Below, piece after piece: positions 56,967-62,897 of a stretch of DNA of 62,897 nucleotides. The first letter of the stretch is position 1, and every line of letters begins with the position of its first letter. Location of the stretch: NCBI GenBank assembly GCA_947630835.1, contig CANRIZ010000016.1, positions 1-62,897 on the forward strand. The letters run 5' to 3'. Both the position numbers and the translations under genes were made by a program. The notes under the pieces were generated by a model. It was given only the letters and a program-made list of their open reading frames with translations, had not been told where the DNA came from and ran no database searches. Origin of the DNA: an uncultured Clostridia bacterium (lineage in GTDB: Bacteria; Bacillota; Clostridia; Oscillospirales; Acutalibacteraceae).

Positions 56967-57274
56967 GAAAAATCGACTTTGCCGAATACGGAAAAATCAA
57001 AGACTACCCGTTTTTGATTGGCTTACAATTAGGCTTTTCGTTTAATGGTAGCGGCGTTATGGACGGCGGGAAATATACCGTAAATATCGCCGACGCTTGC
57101 AAATGGAGCAAAGAGGAACGCTCACAGGCTATTATAAACTCCGTAGAAAAAGTAAACGAAATTTTGAAAGCGGCTAAATGTTGCTATGTTTCGGAGCTTA
57201 TAAATAAACCCGTCGAGGTTGTGATTGAAAACGGCGCATTTGCCGATTTTAGAATTTTAACAGAAGTTTTATAA
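56948..57274 (+). CDS. Small element protein, unknown function
   Basis: A 108-aa protein (MREKILGKIDFAEYGKIKDY and a C-terminal VVIENGAFADFRILTEVL). A good AAAGGAGG ribosome site lies within the previous gene. No domain recognised. Confidence 0.6.
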   Translation: MREKILGKIDFAEYGKIKDYPFLIGLQLGFSFNGSGVMDGGKYTVNIADACKWSKEERSQAIINSVEKVNEILKAAKCCYVSELINKPVEVVIENGAFADFRILTEVL

Positions 57275-57289
57275 AAAGGAGGCTTACTT

Positions 57290-57973
57290 ATGAAAGACAG
57301 TATCTTAATGGCTATTGAGTCGCTTTGTGACGATATAGCAACCAACACCGACGCAGAGGAAAACCGCAAACGGGCGGCGAGTATTGCAGCTCTCGCTATA
57401 AGCGGGCTTTTACTCCCCGACGACGTGGAGGACGGAACAGAGGAAACCGAGGGCGAGCCAACCGCTCCCGAGGCAAAAAGCAATATGCCGAAATCGGGCG
57501 ACCGTTTCACCTATAACGGTATGTCGTTTATAATTCTCGGCGAGGAGCAAGGCGGCGTACTTGCCGTGCAGGAGCATACGCTCGGCGAGGAAATGCCTTT
57601 TGACGAGGGCGACTCGAACGACTGGAGAAAATCAACGCTCCGAAAATATCTAAACGAGGAGCATATCAAGAAATTTAATAAAGGCGACCTCCTCCCGTTC
57701 GTTTCCGATCTAACCGCCGACGACGGATTAAAAGACTACGGCACCTCCGAGGACTATATATTTCTCCTCTCGTGCGACCTTTACAGAAAGTACCGCCCGT
57801 ATATGCCAAAGTACAATAATTGGGTTTGGACTATTACGCCGTGGAGTTGTACCCCTGGGTACGCGTACTACGCGCGGATTGTGCACACCGACGGCAGCTT
57901 GAACGACAACTCTGCGACCAACGCTGGCGCCGTCGCCCCCGCTTGCCTTTTCAATCCGTCAATCTTTGAATAA
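57290..57973 (+). CDS. DUF6273-like protein, probable C-type-lectin fold (DGR-target-like)
   Basis: A 227-aa protein. Residues about 1-60 are helical and acidic, and residues about 65-227 (FTYNGMSFIILGEE onward) resemble DUF6273 modules. The end, with TPWSCTPGYAYYARIV, TDGSLNDNSATNAGAVAPAC and LFNPSIFE, has the layout of C-type-lectin-like variable domains diversified by retroelements. Local codons there are GC-rich and unlike the rest of the gene. A 7-bp hairpin lies 1 bp after the stop. No reverse transcriptase or template repeat is inside the window, so target status is inference. Confidence 0.65.
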   Translation: MKDSILMAIESLCDDIATNTDAEENRKRAASIAALAISGLLLPDDVEDGTEETEGEPTAPEAKSNMPKSGDRFTYNGMSFIILGEEQGGVLAVQEHTLGEEMPFDEGDSNDWRKSTLRKYLNEEHIKKFNKGDLLPFVSDLTADDGLKDYGTSEDYIFLLSCDLYRKYRPYMPKYNNWVWTITPWSCTPGYAYYARIVHTDGSLNDNSATNAGAVAPACLFNPSIFE

Positions 57974-57974
57974 T

Positions 57975-57992
57975 CCGCGCCGTTCGGCGCGG
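57975..57992 (+). promoter_or_regulatory. GC-rich hairpin directly after the DUF6273-like gene
   Basis: CCGCGCC (57975-57981), tetraloop GTTC, GGCGCGG (57986-57992). There is no T-run. Its place, just past the putative variable region, matches the cruciform that assists retrohoming in known diversity-generating retroelements. Confidence 0.7.
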
Positions 57993-58010
57993 TAGAAAGG
58001 ACAAGTTAAA

Positions 58011-58202
58011 ATGAAAAGAAACAGCGTAAAATACATAGTTTGCCCTATATGCGGCTCAAATTTAGACTTTGGGGAAAAGTGCGATTGCGAAAATAAAGTA
58101 ACAGAACCCAAAGCAGACGCGGCGCAAAAGGTAAAGGGAAAGGGGCGAGAAAATGGGCTACAAAAGACCGTCGGCAATAAAACAATGCTACTACATAATT
58201 AA
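58011..58202 (+). CDS. Small zinc-ribbon-like protein
   Basis: A 63-aa protein with CPICG and CDC pairs near the N-terminus (YIVCPICGSNLDFGEKCDC), suggesting a metal knuckle. It is followed by a basic tail. GAAAGGAC is the ribosome site. It overlaps the next gene by 50 bp in another frame, so one of the two may be the minor product. Confidence 0.5.
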   Translation: MKRNSVKYIVCPICGSNLDFGEKCDCENKVTEPKADAAQKVKGKGRENGLQKTVGNKTMLLHN

Positions 58203-58347
58203 ATATGTAATAAAAGACAAGCTCCGCTCTTTGCGGCTCCGCTTTAAGCTATGGAGAAAGCCGAAAAAAGATTGTTACCATTGTTGCCTATGGTGTAAGT
58301 ATTTCGATAGTTGCCGCTCGGAAATAGAAAACGAGGAGGCGGAGTAA
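58153..58347 (+). CDS. Small basic Cys-cluster protein
   Basis: A 64-aa protein, strongly basic, with a C-terminal CYHCCLWCKYFDSC cluster that probably binds metal. AAAGGGGCGAG precedes ATG 58153. I recall similar short proteins in clostridial prophages but cannot name a function. Confidence 0.55.
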   Translation: MGYKRPSAIKQCYYIIKYVIKDKLRSLRLRFKLWRKPKKDCYHCCLWCKYFDSCRSEIENEEAE

Positions 58348-58428
58348 ATGAGCGACGGAGTTATTATTACTATTATTATATGCGCTACATTAGTTGCGCT
58401 TGTTCTTATCAGCAATAAGAAAAAGTAA
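58348..58428 (+). CDS. Single-span membrane micropeptide
   Basis: 26 codons from ATG 58348: a hydrophobic span (VIITIIICATLVALVLI) and a positively charged end (SNKKK). AGGAGGCGGAG lies upstream and the start directly follows the previous stop (TAA-ATG). Too short to assign; possibly part of the lysis/host-envelope set next to the transglycosylase. Confidence 0.55.
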   Translation: MSDGVIITIIICATLVALVLISNKKK

Positions 58429-58443
58429 ACGGAGGCGGAAAAA

Positions 58444-59121
58444 ATGAACACACAGCAAGGCAAAAAGCAAAAAAGGCGGCTCATGAGGCTTTATATATTT
58501 TTAGCGTCAATCTTTATTATTGGCGGAGTGCTCGGCGGGGTGATCGTCGGCGCGGTAATGGCTCACGGCAGCGGGATAAACGAGGAAGAAAGGCAAGCCC
58601 TCTCCTCCTCCGCTCCATACGGAACAAGGGACGGAAAGGCGCTCACAGACGAGGGCGCGTTGATACTCGAAAGCTCCGATTTTGTACCGCTCGAGTGCGG
58701 GCTACCCGAGGAAATACAAGAATATACCTATTATTTATGCGAGGCATATTACATTGACTTTGATTTTGTAATGGCGCTTATGTACTCGGAGTCCTCTTTT
58801 CGGGCGGATATAGTCAGCGATACAAACGACTACGGCTTAATGCAGATTAACGCGGTAAATCATAAAGAGCTATCGGACAAGCTCGGAATTACGGACTTTA
58901 CAGACCCATACCAAAATATCCGAGCGGGCTTATATATCCTCCGTGGGCTCTTTGAGAAGTACGACGACGCGGCAAAGGTTTTAATGGCGTACAATATGGG
59001 CGACTATGGAGCCTCGGTATTGTGGGAAAAGGGCATTTGCTCGACTACATACACAAACAAGGTACTTGCGAAAGCGGACGAGTACGCAGCTATGAGGGGG
59101 AGCTCGACAAATGAGCAATAA
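58444..59121 (+). CDS. Membrane-anchored lytic transglycosylase (SLT type)
   Basis: A 225-aa protein. A basic N-terminus is followed by one membrane span (residues about 17-40). The extracytoplasmic domain at about 90-220 is SLT-like, with the catalytic Glu in YSESSFR near residue 115, then YGLMQIN, NIRAGLYIL and MAYNMG. It would cut the glycan strands of peptidoglycan. Similar proteins occur in conjugative elements as well as phages, so it does not by itself prove phage origin. Confidence 0.85.
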   Translation: MNTQQGKKQKRRLMRLYIFLASIFIIGGVLGGVIVGAVMAHGSGINEEERQALSSSAPYGTRDGKALTDEGALILESSDFVPLECGLPEEIQEYTYYLCEAYYIDFDFVMALMYSESSFRADIVSDTNDYGLMQINAVNHKELSDKLGITDFTDPYQNIRAGLYILRGLFEKYDDAAKVLMAYNMGDYGASVLWEKGICSTTYTNKVLAKADEYAAMRGSSTNEQ

Positions 59122-59524
59122 AATAATGCTTTCAATCCACCACAAGTACGCCGAGCTTATTTTCAGCGGAGAAAAAACTATTGAAATAAGAAAGACCGCA
59201 CCGAGCGGCGGCTCATTCCCTTACATTATATTTATGTACGAAACAAAGCGCGGCGGCGGAGCGGGCGCGGTTGTTGGCTTTTTCAAATGCGGAGCGATCA
59301 TTAAAACAAACGCATTTAGTAAGAAGTTTTCCAAAGAGGCGGAAACATACAAGAAAGAAACAGCGGAGCGGGCTTGCCTCTCCGTGGAGGAGCTCGAAAG
59401 CTACGCGGGCGGCGAAAGTATTCGAGGGCTTACAGTAGAAACGGCTATACGCTTTCCACAGCCCCGCCCTCTCTCGGATTTTGGATTGTCGAAAGCCCCG
59501 CAGAGTTGGCGCTATCTGAAATAA
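59111..59524 (+). CDS. ASCH-domain protein
   Basis: A 137-aa protein with the ASCH fold: LSIHHKYAELIFSGEKTIEIRK at the start (given in part), GGSFPYIIFMYETK, then a beta-rich core ending RPLSDFG. ASCH domains are proposed to bind RNA or modified nucleotides and are frequent in mobile elements. It overlaps the transglycosylase gene by 11 bp. Confidence 0.8.
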   Translation: MSNKIMLSIHHKYAELIFSGEKTIEIRKTAPSGGSFPYIIFMYETKRGGGAGAVVGFFKCGAIIKTNAFSKKFSKEAETYKKETAERACLSVEELESYAGGESIRGLTVETAIRFPQPRPLSDFGLSKAPQSWRYLK

Positions 59525-59529
59525 AAGAA

Positions 59530-59592
59530 AAAGGGCTTATCAAGCCGCAAACTTGATAAGCCCCGTAAAGCCTTTGTCGCTTTACCAACCTT
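59530..59592 (-). ncRNA. Candidate small RNA, about 60 nt
   Basis: A minus-strand promoter (59599-59627) is followed within 65 bp by two hairpins, GTAAAGC/GCTTTAC and GGGCTTATCAAG/CTTGATAAGCCC, the second ending in TTTTTCTTTT. No reading frame fits between them. The unit is convergent with the ASCH gene and upstream of rep. It could be a regulatory RNA of the element; expression is unproven. Confidence 0.6.
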
Positions 59593-59598
59593 ATATAT

Positions 59599-59627
59599 AG
59601 TATAGCACAAAGGCAGCGAAAAGTCAA
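59599..59627 (-). promoter_or_regulatory. Promoter of the candidate small RNA
   Basis: Minus strand TTGACT (59622-59627), 17 bp, TATACT (59599-59604). It is the best sigma-A promoter in the element region. Confidence 0.8.
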
Positions 59628-59666
59628 TAGGCAGCAGAGAGGCGGACTCTCTTTTTAGGGCTCGTA

Positions 59667-59843
59667 ATGGATAATAACATAACGACCAAAGCAAAACGGA
59701 GAGGGACGCTCGAAAGAATTTTACACAATATGCTTTAATGCTTTGAGTGTAAGCTCGACAATGCGGATTGTAAACAAAGCGGCGTTGACGAGTTGACGCG
59801 GCGTATTGACGAAATAGAAACGAGGTTTTGCAGTCGAGTATAG
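59667..59843 (+). pseudogene. Interrupted small gene
   Basis: The frame from ATG 59667 (MDNNITTKAKRRGTLERIL) meets TAA at 59736 and continues in the same frame to TAG 59843 with CFECKLDNADC and DELTRRIDEIETRF, a coherent-looking Cys-containing sequence. It looks like a small element gene split by a nonsense change. The 23-codon first part could still be translated. Confidence 0.4.
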
Positions 59844-59959
59844 GGAAACAAAGACCAGGCGCGGGAGCTCGCCGCCGTCCTCATTCCCTTATGGAAAACA
59901 AAAGCGTTAAACCTCGGGGGTTTGGGGGCAGAGCCCCCGAAAAGTAAGGAGGAAAATAT
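59844..59959. other. Leader of rep with structured repeats
   Basis: Holds TCCTCATTCCCTTATG (59878-59893), the exact inverted copy of 55898-55913, and a GGGGGC/GCCCCC hairpin near 59924-59940. A good AAGGAGG ribosome site follows. Confidence 0.55.
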
Positions 59960-60742
59960 ATGCGTTGCCTATATCGAGAAAGAAAGCACTTTTGCGGGGA
60001 ATATTTGGAGGTAGATATTTTCCCCGTGTTTGAATATCAGCGAGGACGGAGCAAAAAAAGAAAGCCGACAAGCGAAACGCAGAAAAAGCTAAACCAACGG
60101 AACGCCGAAAGAAAGCTCATACGGCTATTGAACACGAATTTTACAAAACAGGACATAAGGTTTGACCTTACATACGACAGCGAGCACTACCCAGCCACGC
60201 CCGAGGAGGCACAAAGGGAAATGCAAAATTTTCTCCGCCGCGTAAAGAGGTACCGCAAGAAAAACGGCTTGCCCGAGTTAAAATATGTCGCGGTAACGGA
60301 GATCGGAAAGAAAAACGCACGCTACCACCACCACCTCATAATGAACGGCGGAATATCAATAAACGACCTCGCGGAAATTTGGGGGCGCGGTTATACTACG
60401 GCAAAGCCCTTACAGTTCGACGAACAAGGCATAACAGGGATAGCAAAGTATCTCATAAAAGAGCCGATACTCGGCAAAAGGTGGAACGCAAGCCGAAATC
60501 TCGAAAAGCCGAAAATTTCAGAGCGTGACGGGCGGCTATCACAGAAAAAAATAAAAGAATGGCACAACAGCGGGGCGGACAACCGCGCCGAGATTGAAAA
60601 AGCATACGAGGGCTATTATCTCTCCGAGGTAAAGCCGTATTACAACGAAATCAACGGCGGCTATTATATCACCGTCTTGATGTATAAAAAGCCAACTCCA
60701 ACACGGAGCAGAAAGCGAGGCGTGAATTATGCACGAGAATAA
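59960..60742 (+). CDS. HUH-type replication initiator (Rep)
   Basis: A 260-aa protein with a Lys/Arg-rich N-terminus and the metal-binding histidine cluster RYHHHLIMNG near residue 120 (HUH motif 2). A Tyr in GIAKYLIKEP near residue 162 is a candidate for the catalytic position. This fits rolling-circle Rep or phage gene-A-like nucleases that nick the origin and join to its 5' end. The ATG follows AAGGAGG. In a terminase-bearing element it suggests P2-like or satellite-like replication; the exact class is uncertain. Confidence 0.75.
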   Translation: MRCLYRERKHFCGEYLEVDIFPVFEYQRGRSKKRKPTSETQKKLNQRNAERKLIRLLNTNFTKQDIRFDLTYDSEHYPATPEEAQREMQNFLRRVKRYRKKNGLPELKYVAVTEIGKKNARYHHHLIMNGGISINDLAEIWGRGYTTAKPLQFDEQGITGIAKYLIKEPILGKRWNASRNLEKPKISERDGRLSQKKIKEWHNSGADNRAEIEKAYEGYYLSEVKPYYNEINGGYYITVLMYKKPTPTRSRKRGVNYARE

Positions 60743-60905
60743 AACGCGGAAAAGAGGTAACAAAACAATGTCAATGATGATTTTTCCTTGCGTCCTTATC
60801 GCCCTTGATATTGGCGCGGCTATTATTTATCTAATCAACCGAGATTACAAAAAGGCGGTATATTGGATCGCGGCGGCGGTGCTCAATATTTGCGTGACTT
60901 TTTAG
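60729..60905 (+). CDS. Small two-span membrane protein
   Basis: 58 aa from ATG 60729, or 45 aa from ATG 60768 (ribosome site AGAGG). Two hydrophobic segments, FPCVLIALDIGAAIIYL and AVYWIAAAVLNICVTF, flank a charged turn (NRDYKK). The longer form overlaps rep by 14 bp and adds a basic head. Function unknown. Confidence 0.55.
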   Translation: MHENKTRKRGNKTMSMMIFPCVLIALDIGAAIIYLINRDYKKAVYWIAAAVLNICVTF

Positions 60906-60918
60906 GAGGAGGGACTGT

Positions 60919-61359
60919 ATGAATTATTTTAAGGCAGCGGAGCAAATTTTATCGTCGGTACCTACGCTTGAGCGGGCGACCGAAAATTTGAAACGTAGGC
61001 AGCAGCGGCTTATTGACAACGGAGCCCCGAAAGGAGCGGGCACAATTAACTACGACAAGCCGTTTACTGATACGCACTATGTAAATGACACGCTCTCCGA
61101 GCTTTTAGAAATTTCGGAGTGCTCAAAAAACATAGCCAAAAATCAAGAGGAGCTCGCGTACATATACGGGATTGTCGAGCAGTTGCAAGACGAGCATAAA
61201 AAGCTCGTCCGTTTGTGGTACTTTCAAAAGCTCCCCAAAGAGGCGGTTATGGAGAAAATGTATATCGAGTCTTTGAGCACGGTATATAACCTCCGAAACA
61301 AAGCCGTTGCAGAGTTTGCATTGCTCTATTACGGAGCCTCGGCTTTGCCCTCTGTTTGA
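60919..61359 (+). CDS. Sigma-like phage late-gene regulator (ArpU/RinA type)
   Basis: A 146-aa protein with an N-terminal helical part (RATENLKRRQQRLIDNGAPK) and a C-terminal sigma-region-4-like HTH (HKKLVRLWYFQKLPKEAVM and STVYNLRNKAVAEFALLYYG). Proteins of this kind just upstream of terminase genes control phage late transcription. AGGAGGAGG precedes the ATG. Confidence 0.75.
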   Translation: MNYFKAAEQILSSVPTLERATENLKRRQQRLIDNGAPKGAGTINYDKPFTDTHYVNDTLSELLEISECSKNIAKNQEELAYIYGIVEQLQDEHKKLVRLWYFQKLPKEAVMEKMYIESLSTVYNLRNKAVAEFALLYYGASALPSV

Positions 61360-61514
61360 AATCGAAAAAAAGACGAATAGAAACTTGCTTTTGCCCGTGG
61401 TAAACTGATACCGTAGAAGTAGACGAAAAAAGCGGGCGGCATATATGCGGCTCGCTTTTCGCCTATCGGGAGCACACATAACGCTTTACACGGCGGAGAG
61501 GGCGGGACGCTGTT
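61360..61514. other. Gap between late regulator and HNH
   Basis: 155 bp with one imperfect hairpin (AAGCG.GC/GC.CGCTT near 61428-61459) and no gene; the likely place for a late promoter, though no sigma-A consensus is clear. Confidence 0.4.
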
Positions 61515-61820
61515 ATGAAAGACTTTGCAAAAAGTTTTTATTTGAGCAAGGCGTGGCGAGATACAAGGGCTTATATAATGGCGCGTGATATGGGCTTATG
61601 CGTTAGGTGCGGTAAGCCTGGGGAGATCGTGCACCATAAAGAGCACCTCACGCCACAGAATATAAACAATCCCGCTATTACGCTATCGGAGGATAACCTC
61701 GAAACCCTATGCCGAGAGTGCCACGCTATTGAGCACGAGGGGCAGGCTCCTACGGCGGCGGGGCTTATGTTTGATAGCGAGGGAAACCTTGTAGAGAGGG
61801 AGGCGGAGTATGAAAGCTGA
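61515..61820 (+). CDS. HNH endonuclease
   Basis: A 101-aa nuclease with two Cys pairs (CVRCGKPG and CREC) that bind zinc, and the HNH motif in IVHHKEHLTP...NLETLCRECHAIEH. Small HNH proteins encoded directly before terminase genes are required for DNA packaging in cos-type phages such as HK97. It overlaps the next gene by 11 bp. Confidence 0.92.
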   Translation: MKDFAKSFYLSKAWRDTRAYIMARDMGLCVRCGKPGEIVHHKEHLTPQNINNPAITLSEDNLETLCRECHAIEHEGQAPTAAGLMFDSEGNLVEREAEYES

Positions 61821-62055
61821 TATATGCGAGGTAATTATATACACGCAGAGCGGGGCTTTGTCCTTTGAGGTTATCGCAACGGCAAAGGACTTTGAGGAGC
61901 GGCTCGCGGCGGCGCTTGAACAGGGCACCGTAATACTCGACACAACAGAGGGGAGCAGACTTGTATTGTGCGCTATAAATGTTGTGGCAATAGAGGTACG
62001 CGCGGCGGCGAACGGAGAAAACGGAAACAATACTCCCCCCGTCGAAAAAGTTTGA
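61810..62055 (+). CDS. Small phage protein between HNH and terminase
   Basis: An 81-aa protein with a beta-rich pattern (CEVIIYTQSGALSFEVIA; VILDTTEGSRLVLCAINVVAI) and a Pro-rich end. No domain recognised. AGGGAGGCGGAG lies within the HNH gene. Confidence 0.65.
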   Translation: MKADICEVIIYTQSGALSFEVIATAKDFEERLAAALEQGTVILDTTEGSRLVLCAINVVAIEVRAAANGENGNNTPPVEKV

Positions 62056-62149
62056 CATTGTTTTTAATGAACCGACCTTGAGCCCTTTTTATGACCGCCC
62101 CTTGTGCGTATAACCCCCCTCCCTAACGACAAAAGAAAGGAGTTTTTAA

Positions 62150-62518
62150 GTGGACGCTACATTAAATGCGCGAATAAAAAAAGAGCAGCGCAGAATTGCA
62201 AAACTCTACAAAAATTTGCCGAAAGATAGACTCGAAATCACAAAAAAGCTAATCGAGCGAGCCGCTTATATGCTCGTTTCTCTCGAGGATATGGAGGCGA
62301 AAATATCCCAGGACGGGCTCGTAGTGAAAATGCCGCAAGGCTCTTACACTATCGAGCGGGCGCACCCTCTTTTACAGCAATATAACGCTATGGTGAAAAA
62401 CTATAACGCGACGATCAAACAGCTTAACGAGTCTTTACCGCCCGTCGAGGCGGAGCAAGCGGGGCAAGCTCTTATGATGTTTGCCACTAAACCCACACAG
62501 GCGGCGAAAAAGGCTTGA
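62150..62518 (+). CDS. Terminase small subunit
   Basis: A 122-aa helical protein (IKKEQRRIAKLYKNLPKDRL; IERAHPLLQQYNAMVKNYNA) of the P27-like small terminase type, which recognises the packaging site and assembles with the large subunit. It starts at GTG 62150 behind AAAGGAG. Its stop overlaps the next start (TTGA). Confidence 0.85.
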   Translation: MDATLNARIKKEQRRIAKLYKNLPKDRLEITKKLIERAAYMLVSLEDMEAKISQDGLVVKMPQGSYTIERAHPLLQQYNAMVKNYNATIKQLNESLPPVEAEQAGQALMMFATKPTQAAKKA

Positions 62519-62897
62519 ATTATGTACGGGAATACTACGACCGCATAACAAGCGGGGACATAATCACAAGCCGCCGCGTGAAAACGGTATATGAAAGACT
62601 CGTAAAGGAAATGGGCGACGAAAACTTCCCGTATTATTTCGACGAGGAAACAGGGGAACGCCCTATACTGTTTATCGAAACATTTTGCAAACAGTCGCAA
62701 GGAACAATCGGAGCTCCGCTCCGCCTCGAGCTTTTCCAAAAGGCATATATACAACTCCTTTTCGGTTGGCTCGAGAAAGAAACGGGCTACCGCCGTTTCC
62801 GCGAAACTATGTTTTTATGCGGGCGGAAAAACGGCAAGTCTACTCTCCTATCGGGAATTGCGCTATATATGCTTATTGCCGACTATGAGGGCGCGGC
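62515..62897 (+). CDS. Terminase large subunit (N-terminal part, cut by window end)
   Basis: 127 codons of the packaging ATPase/nuclease are visible. Probable start TTG 62515, coupled to the small subunit by overlap. LFQKAYIQLLFGW and RRFRETMFLCGRKNGKST carry the family's Walker A region with the Lys-Ser-Thr site. The frame is open at the window end; the nuclease domain lies beyond. Confidence 0.88.
   Translation, partial: MNYVREYYDRITSGDIITSRRVKTVYERLVKEMGDENFPYYFDEETGERPILFIETFCKQSQGTIGAPLRLELFQKAYIQLLFGWLEKETGYRRFRETMFLCGRKNGKSTLLSGIALYMLIADYEGA

Larger units (their letters stand above)
55898..62897 (+). mobile_element. Left part of a prophage or related element (incomplete)
   Basis: From about 55.9 kb all genes run on the plus strand, are small and overlapping, and include HTH, transglycosylase, Rep, late-regulator-like, HNH and terminase genes. 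Codon choice differs from the host block (more CTC, GAG and ATA). The order HNH-small terminase-large terminase marks the start of a tailed-phage packaging module that continues past the window. No attachment site could be defined. Confidence 0.85.

Overview
The window looks like chromosome of an anaerobic, gut-type Clostridia (Firmicutes), most likely Oscillospiraceae/Ruminococcaceae-like. Supporting features are a type III glutamine synthetase, pyruvate phosphate dikinase, an Asn T-box leader, an ANTAR regulator beside glutamine synthetase, several Firmicutes-type glycoside hydrolases, a surface LRR protein with a dockerin, strong AGGAGG ribosome sites, and a Cys-rich protein behind a sporulation-type promoter. 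The species cannot be named from the sequence alone.

Layout. 1-6354: a tightly packed aromatic amino-acid operon (pheA, aroB, aroE-aroK fusion, aroQ, aroA, aroF). It is preceded by a sigma-70 promoter, a 15-codon Phe/Tyr-rich leader peptide and a terminator with a competing antiterminator, i.e. a classical ribosome-mediated attenuator. 6.4-9.7 kb: a small membrane protein and ppdK. 10.2-16.7 kb: glycan-active genes (a clan GH-A-like secreted enzyme, a DUF2804 protein, a GH3 beta-glucosidase). 16.8-19.4 kb: a Cys-rich protein with a SigK-like promoter, and an LRR/dockerin surface protein whose promoter spacer holds a G10 tract.

19.5-35.3 kb: a glutamine-centred block. On the minus strand gdhA and glnN make glutamate and glutamine. 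They are followed by an Asn T-box and asnB, purC, purF, pyrG, carA and carB; four of these last genes encode glutamine amidotransferases. On the plus strand a second, short GlnA is paired with an ANTAR-domain regulator. gdhA and glnN each have a terminator in their leader, which suggests control by antitermination.

35.3-54.2 kb: an orphan E2-type acyltransferase with a long charged coiled coil, a GH110-like beta-helix enzyme divergent from a GPH-type sugar transporter, nadC-nadB, tRNA-Arg(ACG) followed by a tandem array carrying six copies of its own 3' end, then GH51, AIM24-family, GNAT and GH31 genes, and argG-argH behind three ArgR-like boxes phased at 21 bp.

54.5-55.8 kb: rpsF-ssb-rpsR. 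From about 55.9 kb to the end: the left part of a prophage or related mobile element. It has small early genes, a probable C-type-lectin-fold protein with diversity-generating-retroelement-like features, a transglycosylase, an ASCH protein, a candidate small RNA, an HUH-type Rep, a sigma-like regulator, HNH, and terminase small and large subunits (the last cut by the window end). No integrase, reverse transcriptase or structural genes fall inside the window.
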